A DNA stretch of 10,087 bases, taken from the NCBI GenBank assembly GCA_023717585.1, contig JAMQPJ010000678.1, positions 1-10,087 on the forward strand, written 5' to 3'. Origin of the DNA: Thermoanaerobaculia bacterium. GTDB taxonomy: Bacteria; Acidobacteriota; Thermoanaerobaculia; UBA5066. Position 1 is the stretch's first letter, and every line of letters begins with the position of its first letter. The translations under genes and the position numbers were made by a program. A model generated the notes under the pieces. It was not told where the DNA came from, made no database searches, and saw only the letters and a list, made by a program, of their open reading frames with translations. Below are positions 1 to 7,028 of this stretch, piece after piece.

Positions 1-821
<821 letters not shown>

Positions 822-828
822 AGAGATC

Positions 829-871
829 GGGGAGGCCCCAGCCGCGGAGCGGCTGGAAACCGGGCCTCCCC
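829..871 (+). other. nested hairpin in the groEL 3' untranslated region
   Basis: A perfect 10-bp stem pairs 829-838 (ggggaggccc) with 862-871 (gggcctcccc). It encloses a second perfect 6-bp hairpin, cagccg (839-844) with cggctg (850-855), with loop cggag. A six-base asymmetric bulge (gaaacc, 856-861) lies between the two stems. The structure begins 8 nt after the groEL stop codon and sits upstream of the terminator at 906-936. It has no T-run directly after it (the nearest T7 is at 897-903), so it is more likely a 3' stabilising structure or a weak first terminator than the main one. Confidence 0.6.
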
Positions 872-905
872 GCACCCCTCCCCCAGCTTTCTCCAGTTTT
901 TTTCG

Positions 906-936
906 GGCCCGGCGGAAACGCCGGGCCTTTTTCTTT
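906..936 (+). terminator. intrinsic (Rho-independent) terminator of groEL
   Basis: A perfect 9-bp GC stem pairs ggcccggcg (906-914) with cgccgggcc (919-927). It is closed by a gaaa tetraloop of the GNRA type (915-918) and followed at once by the T-rich tract tttttcttt (928-936). It lies 85 nt past the groEL stop and 31 nt before the next start codon. It therefore separates the groEL transcript from the glycosyltransferase gene. Confidence 0.92.
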
Positions 937-966
937 CCGGGTGTTGCGCTACCCTCGGCTCAACTG

Positions 967-2703
967 ATGTCGGAGAGCTCGAGAACGGCCGACCGGGCGC
1001 GTCTCTTCTGGACGCTCCTGCCGCACCTCGTTTTCGCGGTCCTCTTCGCCGCGACCTTCCAGCGATGGGTTCTGCCGTTCGAGGACTCGGGGCGGGAGAT
1101 GAACACGGCTCTTCGGCTCGCCGAGGGCGAGCTGCTCTATCGCGACATCGGGTACATGTATGGACCGCTTGCTCCGCTGCTCGACGGCGTTCTTCTCGGC
1201 AGATTCGGGCGGAGCCTCGGCGTTCTCGTCGCCTGGCGCACGCTTCTAGCCCTCCTGGGAGTGGAGGCGCTCCGCCGCCTCGCGCGGCGGCTCATCGCGG
1301 AGGACGCGCCGGCATCCGCCATCTGCTCTTTCGCGATCGCCGCCTGCGCGTTCGGTATCGGAGGCTCGTGGCCATTCCCGTACAGTGTGGCGGCCCTGAT
1401 GGGGACGGTCGGTGTGTGGTGGGCGCTCGAGCTCGCTCTGGCTTCCGAGTCGCTGCGCGCGTCGCTGGTCGCCGGAGCCGTCGCGGGCCTCGCGGCGGGG
1501 ACAAAGCTCGAGTTTCTGCCGGTCGCGCTCGCCGGTCCCCTTCTCGTCCTCGGACTGAGGCGCTCGCGCAAGGAGGCCGTCCTGGCGGGTTTCCTGGCGG
1601 TGGGGGAGGCCGGGATCGCGTTCGGCGTTCCGGTGATGGCCTTCGGCACCGACCTCATGAGGCGCCAGGGATTCCTGATCGCGCTCGACGTTCACGAATC
1701 GTGGCGACGCGTGTACGAGGCGGTGCTCTTCGGCGGGATGAGCGCGCGGGCTTTCGTGGGCGGCGGGTTCCTCGAGGTTCTCGTTCCCTCGGCGCTCGCC
1801 GTCGCGCTCGTGCTCTTCCTTTCAGCCGCCGGCCCGGCACTGGGCCGGTTTCTGACTCCGCTTCTCTTCCTGGCGGGCGGACTCACCTTCTTCTCGTCCG
1901 GCAACGGCTGGCTGCACTCACTTCTGCCCCTCGCGGGCTGCGTGGCGATCGTCGCGCTCGTGAGGACGGCGATCGAGTCGAGGCGGGGAGACCCATCTCT
2001 TTGCGTCGCGTCTTTCGGAGTCGCCATCGTCATGCTCCCGGCGCTCCTCCGCCAGCCCTTCTTCCTCCGGAATCCCGTCTACGGAGCCTTCTCGGCTCCT
2101 CTCGCGCTCGTCGTCGCCCTCGCGTGGCTGGCGCGTCGTGTTTCGGCGCGGCCTGCATTCACGGCCCTCGTTCTCGGCCTCTGCGTCGCCCAGATCGGAG
2201 CGCGGGTCGAGGGGATCGGCCTCGCGTCCATGACCTTCGTGAAACTTCCGGGCGTCTCGCTCTTTCTTCTTCCCTCCGAGGCGCGCTTCGTCACGGAGGC
2301 GGCGCGTGTCATCCAGGAGACGGTGCCCGAGGGCGGGACGGTCGGCATTTTCCCCGAGCCGGGTTTCCTTCTCTTCGCGACCGGCCGAAAGAACCCCTTC
2401 GTCGACGAGCTCTTCCTCCCCGAAATCCAGGACGCCGCGGCGGAGGACCTGATGATCCGGCGACTTCGCGAGCGGCCGCCGGACGCGCTGCTCGTCACCA
2501 ACCGCGCGTTTCCGGAGTTCGGCAGCGCGGTTTTCGGAGGGGGGCTTCTCGACCGGTTCTTCCTCGAGGTCTCCAGGCGGTACGTTCCGGTGCGGCGGAT
2601 CGGCGGCGGCGCCACGCCTCCGACCCGGCACGTGTCCGAGGGCGTCCTGTTTCTTGCGGCTCCGAACGGCCCCGAGGCCAGGGCGCCTTCAGGAGGGAAG
2701 TGA
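967..2703 (+). CDS. GT-C type membrane glycosyltransferase, family 39 / ArnT-like
   Basis: This 578-residue protein is dominated by hydrophobic segments, roughly a dozen predicted membrane spans from residue 15 to about 420, followed by a soluble C-terminal part. The first extracytoplasmic loop carries acidic residues, EDSGRE at 39-44, where GT-C enzymes hold their catalytic acid. Next comes GELLYRDIGYMYGPLAP (54-70), a pattern typical of family-39-like proteins annotated as mannosyl/ArnT-type transferases. Such enzymes take a sugar from a polyprenyl-phosphate donor on the outer face of the cytoplasmic membrane and pass it to lipid or protein. Donor and acceptor cannot be read from sequence. 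The ATG at 967 follows the groEL terminator and has no Shine-Dalgarno; a taccct element lies at 950-955. The GT2 enzyme at 7027 is a plausible donor maker. The fold class is fairly secure and the exact reaction is not. Confidence 0.8.
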   Translation: MSESSRTADRARLFWTLLPHLVFAVLFAATFQRWVLPFEDSGREMNTALRLAEGELLYRDIGYMYGPLAPLLDGVLLGRFGRSLGVLVAWRTLLALLGVEALRRLARRLIAEDAPASAICSFAIAACAFGIGGSWPFPYSVAALMGTVGVWWALELALASESLRASLVAGAVAGLAAGTKLEFLPVALAGPLLVLGLRRSRKEAVLAGFLAVGEAGIAFGVPVMAFGTDLMRRQGFLIALDVHESWRRVYEAVLFGGMSARAFVGGGFLEVLVPSALAVALVLFLSAAGPALGRFLTPLLFLAGGLTFFSSGNGWLHSLLPLAGCVAIVALVRTAIESRRGDPSLCVASFGVAIVMLPALLRQPFFLRNPVYGAFSAPLALVVALAWLARRVSARPAFTALVLGLCVAQIGARVEGIGLASMTFVKLPGVSLFLLPSEARFVTEAARVIQETVPEGGTVGIFPEPGFLLFATGRKNPFVDELFLPEIQDAAAEDLMIRRLRERPPDALLVTNRAFPEFGSAVFGGGLLDRFFLEVSRRYVPVRRIGGGATPPTRHVSEGVLFLAAPNGPEARAPSGGK

Positions 2704-2791
2704 CCGCGTCGATTCGGTTTCCGACGAATCCGTGCGCCGCGTCACGGAAGACAGGTCAACCTCCGCTCCGGCCTCCCCGTCGAACGCGCTG

Positions 2792-2798
2792 AAGGAGG
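2792..2798 (+). promoter_or_regulatory. strong Shine-Dalgarno for the small secreted protein
   Basis: The sequence aaggagg lies 9 nt before the ATG at 2808 and is a near-perfect match to the 16S rRNA anti-Shine-Dalgarno. It is the clearest ribosome binding site in the window, unlike most neighbouring genes, which have none. It fixes the start codon and supports this short gene as real. Confidence 0.85.
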
Positions 2799-2807
2799 CG
2801 AAAGCAC

Positions 2808-3149
2808 ATGAACACGCGCAGGATCTCCTCTCTCTCCCTCATCGCGCTCTTCACCTCGGGCGTCGCGCTTGCCCAGAGCAACGAGACGCCGAACCTCGAC
2901 AAGCGCGAGGCTCGCCAGCAGCAGCGCATCTCCCAGGGGATCAAGTCCGGCCAGCTCACGCCTGCCGAGGCTGCGAACCTCGAGGCGCGCGAGGCGAAGC
3001 TGAACGCCGACGAGGCCCGCGCGAAAGCCGACGGCGTGGTCACGAAGAAGGAGCGCGCGCGCCTGCAGAGCGAGGCGAACCGCGACAGCAAGGCGATCCA
3101 CCGCAAGAAGCACAACGCCCGCACGGCGCCGCCGGCAAGGCCGGAGTGA
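2808..3149 (+). CDS. small secreted/periplasmic charged helical protein, unknown function
   Basis: The product has 113 residues. The start is well supported by aaggagg 9 nt upstream. Residues 1-22 form a classic signal peptide: Arg4-Arg5, a hydrophobic core, and a VALA cleavage site before Gln23. The mature part is highly charged, rich in Glu, Arg, Lys and Ala, and probably all-helical. It carries two copies of a G-x-[LV]-T-x-x-E-x(3)-L pattern, at 48-58 (GQLTPAEAANL) and 76-86 (GVVTKKERARL), spaced 28 residues apart. The C terminus is basic (HRKKHNAR). Similar short secreted proteins are seen in many proteobacteria as uncharacterised proteins, but I cannot name a function. The pattern loosely recalls the end of an EF-hand loop, but the full acidic ligand set is absent. 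The gene stands alone between the GT-C gene and the convergent aminotransferase gene. Confidence 0.85.
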   Translation: MNTRRISSLSLIALFTSGVALAQSNETPNLDKREARQQQRISQGIKSGQLTPAEAANLEAREAKLNADEARAKADGVVTKKERARLQSEANRDSKAIHRKKHNARTAPPARPE

Positions 3150-3161
3150 CGGGCGGCCGGC

Positions 3162-3193
3162 GCCCTTGCCCGCGCGGAAAGAACGGCAAGGGC
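3162..3193. terminator. hairpin between convergent genes, possible bidirectional terminator
   Basis: A perfect 9-bp inverted repeat pairs gcccttgcc (3162-3170) with ggcaagggc (3185-3193) around a 14-nt loop. It sits in the 61-bp gap between the converging ends of the small secreted gene (3149) and the aminotransferase gene (3211), where a shared terminator is expected. Neither side has a T-run, so a simple intrinsic terminator is not certain. Confidence 0.45.
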
Positions 3194-3210
3194 CACGGAG
3201 ATGCCGGCGG

Positions 3211-4365
3211 TCACGCGGCCGCGGTCCGAGCAAACTCCAGCGCGGCGCCGATGACACAGTCCTGGTCGGTGTCCGACAAGTTGTAGAACAGCGGGAGCCG
3301 AACAAGTCCATCCGAGAGGCGATCCGTTCCCGGAAAGCGCTCGCCCTCTTCCACGAACTGCCGCCCAAAGGGAGAGCCGTGAAGCGCGACGTAGTGGAAG
3401 GGCGTGAGGATTCCTCGAGCCGCCATGTGCTCGATGAAGCGCTGGCGCTCCGAGAGGCCGGGGAATACGAGCCCGAAGAGGTGGTAGTTCGGCGTCACGT
3501 CCGGAGGAATCCCGAGCGCCGTCACGCCCAGATCGGCGAGAGAGCCGGGTAGCGCAGCGGCATACCGCCGCCAAAGCTCCTCACGCCTCTCCATGATCGG
3601 GCCGATGATCTGAAGCTGGGCCTCCAGGTACGCGGCGTTGATGTCCGAGAGCGACCAGCTCGAGCCAACGTCGATCCACGTGTATTTCTCGGTCATCCCG
3701 AGCGAGAACTCGCGACGATTGGTTCCCTTGTCGCGCAGGTGCTGGGCGCGGATCGCCGCGTCCGTGTCCTTCACGAGGAGGCCGCCCCCTTCTCCCGCAC
3801 AGACGTTTTTTGTCTCGTGAAAGCTCATGCAGCCGACGTTCCCAAGCGTTCCGAGGGGCTGGCCCTTGTATTGCGCGCGCAACGCCTGGGCGGCATCCTC
3901 CACCACCGCCGCGCCCACCCGTGCGCAGATCGAAAGAAGGCGCTCCATGTCGCACGAGTTGCCCCCATAGTGCACGGGTACCACGGTCTTCGTTCTCCCG
4001 GTCACCAGCGTTTCGAGATGCTCGAGAGAGATGTTGCCGAACGCGTCGCAGTCGACGAACTTCAGGCGGGCGCCCCGCAGGGCAAAGGCGTTTGCGGTCG
4101 AGACGAATGTGAAGCTCGGGACGATGACCTCATCTCCTGGTTCGGTCCCTGCGAGGATCGCGGCCATCTCCAACGCATGCGTGCAGCTCGACGTCAGGAG
4201 GAGCGGCGCCCCCAGCATTCCCGAGAGGAGCCACTCGCAGCGTTTCATGAACGGCCCGCCCCCGGCCGTGTGTCCCCCCTCCACGGCGCGCACGAGGAGC
4301 TTCGAGACGCCCTCGAACTGCGGGGGCTTGTTGAACGGGATGCGGATGGGGACGGGAGACGGCAT
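3211..4365 (-). CDS. wecE: dTDP-4-amino-4,6-dideoxyhexose transaminase, WecE/RffA type
   Basis: This PLP aminotransferase of the DegT/DnrJ/EryC1/StrS family has 384 residues. In E. coli, WecE uses glutamate to convert dTDP-4-keto-6-deoxyglucose to dTDP-4-amino-4,6-dideoxygalactose. The match is detailed along the whole length: IPFNKPP near the N terminus, LLTSSCTHALEMAA (56-69), PGDEVIVPSFTFVSTANAF (76-94), VPVHYGG (129-135), EDAAQ with Asp157 facing the pyridine nitrogen (156-160), SFHETKN with the Schiff-base Lys186 (181-187), RDKGTNR (211-217), KYTWIDVGSS (227-236) and RLPLFYNLS (356-364). It is close to the E. coli enzyme in length, slightly longer at the N terminus. No Shine-Dalgarno precedes the ATG; TATCCT ends 5 nt upstream. 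The enzyme stands alone on its strand, without dTDP-sugar synthesis genes or the acetyltransferase WecD nearby. The family is very secure; the exact sugar epimer is inferred from similarity. Confidence 0.93.
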   Translation of the reverse strand: MPSPVPIRIPFNKPPQFEGVSKLLVRAVEGGHTAGGGPFMKRCEWLLSGMLGAPLLLTSSCTHALEMAAILAGTEPGDEVIVPSFTFVSTANAFALRGARLKFVDCDAFGNISLEHLETLVTGRTKTVVPVHYGGNSCDMERLLSICARVGAAVVEDAAQALRAQYKGQPLGTLGNVGCMSFHETKNVCAGEGGGLLVKDTDAAIRAQHLRDKGTNRREFSLGMTEKYTWIDVGSSWSLSDINAAYLEAQLQIIGPIMERREELWRRYAAALPGSLADLGVTALGIPPDVTPNYHLFGLVFPGLSERQRFIEHMAARGILTPFHYVALHGSPFGRQFVEEGERFPGTDRLSDGLVRLPLFYNLSDTDQDCVIGAALEFARTAAA

Positions 4366-4370
4366 GCCGT

Positions 4371-4376
4371 AGGATA
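4371..4376 (-). promoter_or_regulatory. candidate -10 element for wecE (leaderless-type)
   Basis: On the minus strand TATCCT (4 of 6 matches to TATAAT, and fitting TANNNT) ends 5 nt before the wecE ATG. No convincing -35 is seen and there is no Shine-Dalgarno, so a leaderless or near-leaderless transcript is suggested. It lies in the 122-bp divergent gap 4366-4487, in which no other structure was recognised. Confidence 0.35.
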
Positions 4377-4474
4377 GTTCAGCGATCGACGTGAGTCTGT
4401 TGGCGGAGTCGCCGTTCGTCGTCTAGGCAGGATCCGCCTTGGGGAAGAAGGGCGGCGGGGCGTCCGCCTTCTGG

Positions 4475-4480
4475 TACGCT
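4475..4480 (+). promoter_or_regulatory. candidate -10 element for the flippase-like gene (leaderless-type)
   Basis: TACGCT (fits TANNNT) ends exactly 7 nt before the ATG at 4488. At that distance transcription would start on or next to the start codon. No Shine-Dalgarno is present between them and no -35 is recognisable. The spacing is the classical one for leaderless genes, but six bases can match by chance. Confidence 0.4.
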
Positions 4481-4487
4481 TCTGAAC

Positions 4488-5486
4488 ATGCGGGATCAGG
4501 CCGGTTGGAGGCGTTGGCGCCGGCCGCTCTGGAGAGCCCTGAAGCTCGCCGCCACGGTTGCCTGCATCCTCTTCGTCCTCCGGAAGATCGACCTTGCGAC
4601 GGCGGGCGCGGGGATACGCGACATGGGGCGGCGCTTCGGAGTCGCCGCGGCAATCTTCGTCACTTCCCAGGTGATCTCGTTGGTCTTCCGGTGGAGACAA
4701 GCTCTCCGGGAGCTCGGGGTGAGGGTGCCCGCGGGGGCTGTTGCCTCGGATTTTCTCGCCGGAATTGCCTACGGCTCCATCCTGCCCGGCACGGTGGGGG
4801 GAGATGTGGTGCGCGCCGTGCGCATGGGACAACGGGTGTCTCAGCCGGGAGTCGCCGTGGCCTCCATCGCTCTGGACCGGATGATCGGTTTCATCTGCCT
4901 CTCCTCCGTGCCTGTCGTCGGGTTGGCCTTGAACGGACGTGACGTGTCTGATTCCATGCTGCCTATCGCGGTGGGCGCGCTTGCCACCTTCTCGGTCTGC
5001 CTCGTCTTTGCGCACCACGCCGTGCATTTCGTTGCCCGCCTGACCACGCGGGCGCTTCCCGCGGTCGCTCGGATCGCAGAGGAAACCGCCGGCTCGCTCC
5101 GGTCGGTCACCGCGTTCGGAAGACTCCGCATCGCGATGTGGGCCTTCGTCTGCCTGGCCTTCGCGTTCGGGGAGCTGCTGTACCTCGCGAGCTCGTGGCA
5201 CGACCCCGCCACGCCGCGCGCGATCCTCATCGGGGCGCCCATCGTGTTCATTCTCTCCGCGCTTCCGGTGACGATCGGAAGCATCGGATTCCGCGAATCG
5301 CTGTTCGTGGTCGTCCTGGGACGATTCGGACTCGGCGCGGAGAAGGCGTTGATGCTCGCGGCAATCTGGGGGCTTCAGTGGCTGTTCTTCGCGCTCGTTG
5401 CGGCCGTGTTCGTCCTCGTGTCCGGCGCGGTGGCGGGAGGAGCAAAGGTCGTGAAGCCTTCGGCCGATTCGGCCTCCCGCCCGTGA
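4488..5486 (+). CDS. LPG_synthase_TM / UPF0104-like flippase-domain membrane protein
   Basis: This 332-residue integral membrane protein has about eight hydrophobic segments, a basic N terminus (RRWRRPLWR) and a short soluble tail. It carries the hallmarks of the lysylphosphatidylglycerol synthase transmembrane family: ILPGTVGGDVVRA (98-110), IALDRMIGF (127-135) and LPVTIGSIGFRE (259-270). In MprF this domain flips lysyl-phosphatidylglycerol. Stand-alone members such as the AglD-type proteins are common in glycan clusters, where lipid-linked sugar transport or transfer has been proposed. It has no catalytic aminoacyl-transferase domain, so it is not a full MprF. The ATG at 4488 fits the usual N terminus and lies 7 nt after TACGCT. 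Its stop overlaps the GTG of the next methyltransferase by 4 bp, so the two are probably co-translated and may act on the same lipid-linked substrate. The family is confident; the transported lipid is unknown. Confidence 0.85.
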   Translation: MRDQAGWRRWRRPLWRALKLAATVACILFVLRKIDLATAGAGIRDMGRRFGVAAAIFVTSQVISLVFRWRQALRELGVRVPAGAVASDFLAGIAYGSILPGTVGGDVVRAVRMGQRVSQPGVAVASIALDRMIGFICLSSVPVVGLALNGRDVSDSMLPIAVGALATFSVCLVFAHHAVHFVARLTTRALPAVARIAEETAGSLRSVTAFGRLRIAMWAFVCLAFAFGELLYLASSWHDPATPRAILIGAPIVFILSALPVTIGSIGFRESLFVVVLGRFGLGAEKALMLAAIWGLQWLFFALVAAVFVLVSGAVAGGAKVVKPSADSASRP

Positions 5487-6316
5487 TCGACCCGACGACT
5501 CTCGCGACGAATCTCGTCCGCGTAGAGGACGGCTTCTGGCGCCAACGGGAATCGACGACGGTTTCCTACCCTCAGGCCGGAAACGCCTGGTGCCGAGAGG
5601 TCGAAACCGAGTCCTTCTGGTTCCGACACAGGAACCGGTGCATCGTGGAAGCGGTCCGGAGGAGACCGCCCTCAGGTCCTGTTTTCGACATCGGCGGCGG
5701 AAACGGTTTCGTCGCACTCGAGATTCAACGGGCCGGATTCGAAGTCGTGCTGGTCGAGCCCGGTGCGGACGGAGCGCGCGCGGCGCGCGAGCGCGGCCTG
5801 AACACCGTCGTGTGTTCGTCCCTTGAGGACGCCGGTTTCCGGCCCGGAACTCTCTCCGGAGCTGGTCTCTTCGACGTCATCGAGCACGTTCCCGCCGACC
5901 GGGAATTCCTCGAGAGGCTGTACGTGCTCCTGAAGACGAACGCGCGGCTCTACCTGACGGCGCCGGCATTCCGGTTTCTCTGGTCATTCGATGACGAGGT
6001 GGCCGGTCACCATCGGCGCTATTCCCAGGCCTCGCTTGCCCGGGTGGTCGAGGCCGCGGGCTTTGAGGTCGAGGCGGCAACCTACCTCTTTGCGCCGTTG
6101 CCGCTCCCGATCTTCTGCCTTCGGACCCTTCCGACCCTCCTCGGAAGGCGTTCGCTTGCGCGCGTTGCGGGAGCTGCGGCCGAGCATGCTACCGGGAAGG
6201 GACTTCTCGGACGGCTGATGGATACGGCTCTCGACTTCGAATTCGCGCGAGTCCTGCGAGGAAGGCGCGTCCCGTTTGGATCCACCGTTCTCCTGACCGC
6301 CCGTCGCATTGGTTGA
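5483..6316 (+). CDS. class I SAM-dependent methyltransferase, overlapping the flippase-like gene
   Basis: The product has 277 residues from the GTG at 5483, which overlaps the previous stop as GTGA. This start is chosen because the preceding gene occupies the upstream sequence and no closer ATG precedes the conserved domain. The Rossmann methyltransferase core is clear: motif I VFDIGGGNGF (67-76), the acidic end of strand 2 VLVEPG (89-94), FDVIEHVPADREFLERL (130-146), and LYLTAPAFRFLWSFDDEVAGHHRRYS (start 157) with the trailing strand region near 194-200. FDVIEHV and the P-x-x-x-x-L-W-S-x-x-D motif are typical of methyltransferases in glycan and lipid clusters related to the UbiG/Methyltransf_11-23 group. 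A hydrophobic stretch at 201-221 may let it associate with the membrane. Coupling to the flippase-like gene suggests a sugar or polyprenyl-linked substrate. The fold is secure; the substrate is unknown. Confidence 0.88.
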   Translation: MIDPTTLATNLVRVEDGFWRQRESTTVSYPQAGNAWCREVETESFWFRHRNRCIVEAVRRRPPSGPVFDIGGGNGFVALEIQRAGFEVVLVEPGADGARAARERGLNTVVCSSLEDAGFRPGTLSGAGLFDVIEHVPADREFLERLYVLLKTNARLYLTAPAFRFLWSFDDEVAGHHRRYSQASLARVVEAAGFEVEAATYLFAPLPLPIFCLRTLPTLLGRRSLARVAGAAAEHATGKGLLGRLMDTALDFEFARVLRGRRVPFGSTVLLTARRIG

Positions 6317-6321
6317 GTCCT

Positions 6322-6341
6322 GGCCGGCTTCGACGCCGGTC
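6322..6341. other. small hairpin between convergent methyltransferase genes
   Basis: ggccggc (6322-6328) pairs with gccggtc (6335-6341), seven pairs including one G-T wobble, around the loop ttcgac. It lies in the 39-bp gap between the convergent ends at 6316 and 6356. It could aid termination, but no T-run follows on either strand. Confidence 0.35.
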
Positions 6342-6355
6342 TTCGAAAGCCGCTT

Positions 6356-6970
6356 TCACCGACCCACGTTCAGTTCGGGTCGGCGCGGCCTCCCGACATG
6401 CACGAAGTACCGGTGAAGAACGGAGAACGAAGAGGCCTTCCTCGTGTCGAAGGAACGCTCGAGTGCCCCATGCAGGTCGTGCTCGGTTCGAGGATGACGT
6501 CCGCGGTCGAAGTGCCACAAGATCCTCGAAAGCCAGCGGGTGTCGTTTCGGGTGGCGTCGAAAAAGACGAACGTTCCCGACGTGACGCGGCTGATCTCCA
6601 GGAGAGCTGCGGAGAGCTGCGAGTCGTCGAGGTGGTGGGACACCGCCGTGCAGAGCGTGACGTCGAAGGCTCCGTCGACGAAGGGAAGACGGGAGGCGTC
6701 TCCCTGAACCGCGAAACCCGGGGCATGCCGCCGGCGCCGCTCCACGAGAGGAACGAAGTCGTTGTCCAGGCAGACGAGGCTCGCGGGGTCCAGCCCGAGC
6801 GCGTATGCGACGCCGCCGCCGGAGCTTCCGACGTCCAGAACGCGCCCGGAAGACACGTTGCCGATGGCTTCCCGCACGCGCTGGATCACGAGGCGGCCGC
6901 CCGACAGGATCTGCACGAGGCTGTAGAAAAAGGGCCGTGACACGATCGCGGCGGCGACTTTTCGAAGCAT
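6356..6970 (-). CDS. class I SAM-dependent methyltransferase (Methyltransf_11 type)
   Basis: The product has 204 residues on the minus strand. The methyltransferase fold shows as motif I RVLDVGSSGGGVAYAL (43-58), the acidic end of strand 2 at LDND (68-71, probably Asp69), the adenine-site motif GDASRLPF (90-97), and the post-core FDVTLCTAVSHHLDD (102-116) followed by LLEISRVTSGTFVFFD (123-138). The pattern D-A-x-x-L-P-F and the HHL after strand 4 are typical of the Methyltransf_11/UbiE-like group. It is shorter than many relatives and has an N-terminal amphipathic region (residues 1-35). It is not similar enough to the methyltransferase at 5483 to be a duplicate. It is convergent with that gene and divergent from the GT2 gene, with only 56 bp between the two start codons. 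The ATG at 6970 has no Shine-Dalgarno; an extended -10 lies 11 nt upstream. The substrate is unknown. Confidence 0.87.
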   Translation of the reverse strand: MLRKVAAAIVSRPFFYSLVQILSGGRLVIQRVREAIGNVSSGRVLDVGSSGGGVAYALGLDPASLVCLDNDFVPLVERRRRHAPGFAVQGDASRLPFVDGAFDVTLCTAVSHHLDDSQLSAALLEISRVTSGTFVFFDATRNDTRWLSRILWHFDRGRHPRTEHDLHGALERSFDTRKASSFSVLHRYFVHVGRPRRPELNVGR

Positions 6971-6981
6971 CCGGGTGCCGA

Positions 6982-6990
6982 ATTATGGCA
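6982..6990 (-). promoter_or_regulatory. extended -10 promoter element for the minus-strand methyltransferase
   Basis: On the minus strand TGCCATAAT matches the extended -10 consensus TGnTATAAT at all but one base. It ends 11 nt before the ATG at 6970, so transcription would begin only about 4-6 nt upstream of the start codon. No -35 and no Shine-Dalgarno are seen, which is consistent with an extended -10 promoter and a near-leaderless message. Confidence 0.5.
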
Positions 6991-7022
6991 TCGCGCTTCG
7001 AGAGTCGGACCACCCGTGGCCG

Positions 7023-7028
7023 CATAAT
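7023..7028 (+). promoter_or_regulatory. candidate -10 element near the GT2 start
   Basis: CATAAT (5 of 6 matches to TATAAT) overlaps the candidate ATG at 7027. It lies exactly 7 nt before an in-frame GTG at 7036. If this is the true -10, the leaderless start would be that GTG, shortening the protein by three residues. It mirrors the CATAAT on the opposite strand in the same 56-bp divergent gap. Confidence 0.35.

Noticed and set aside
897..903. T7 run after the nested hairpin as a first intrinsic terminator
   Set aside because: It lies 25 nt past the hairpin stem (829-871), too far for a Rho-independent terminator. The real one is at 906-936.
2711..2730. 6-bp inverted repeat gattcg/cgaatc after the GT-C gene
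   Set aside because: It is a short stem with an 8-nt loop and no T-run; this is expected by chance in GC-rich sequence.
1065..2792. A 575-codon plus-strand open frame overlapping the GT-C gene
   Set aside because: It is a +2 shadow of the real gene, arginine-rich with no hydrophobic segments or family motifs, while the 967 frame has clear membrane spans and GT-C motifs.
4245..5717. A 490-codon open frame on the minus strand opposite the flippase-like gene
   Set aside because: The translation is Arg/Pro/Gly/Asp-rich low-complexity protein with no recognisable motif. It overlaps two well-supported genes. Such frames are expected from high third-position GC.
5483..6970. The two methyltransferase genes as an inverted duplication
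   Set aside because: They share only the general Rossmann motifs. Lengths, motif I wording and flanking regions differ, so they are separate family members.
6985..7026. ATG 6985 as an upstream start of the GT2 gene
   Set aside because: The 14 extra residues (MASRFESRTTRGRI) precede the usual GT2 N terminus, are not GT2-like, and would overlap the promoter region of the divergent methyltransferase.
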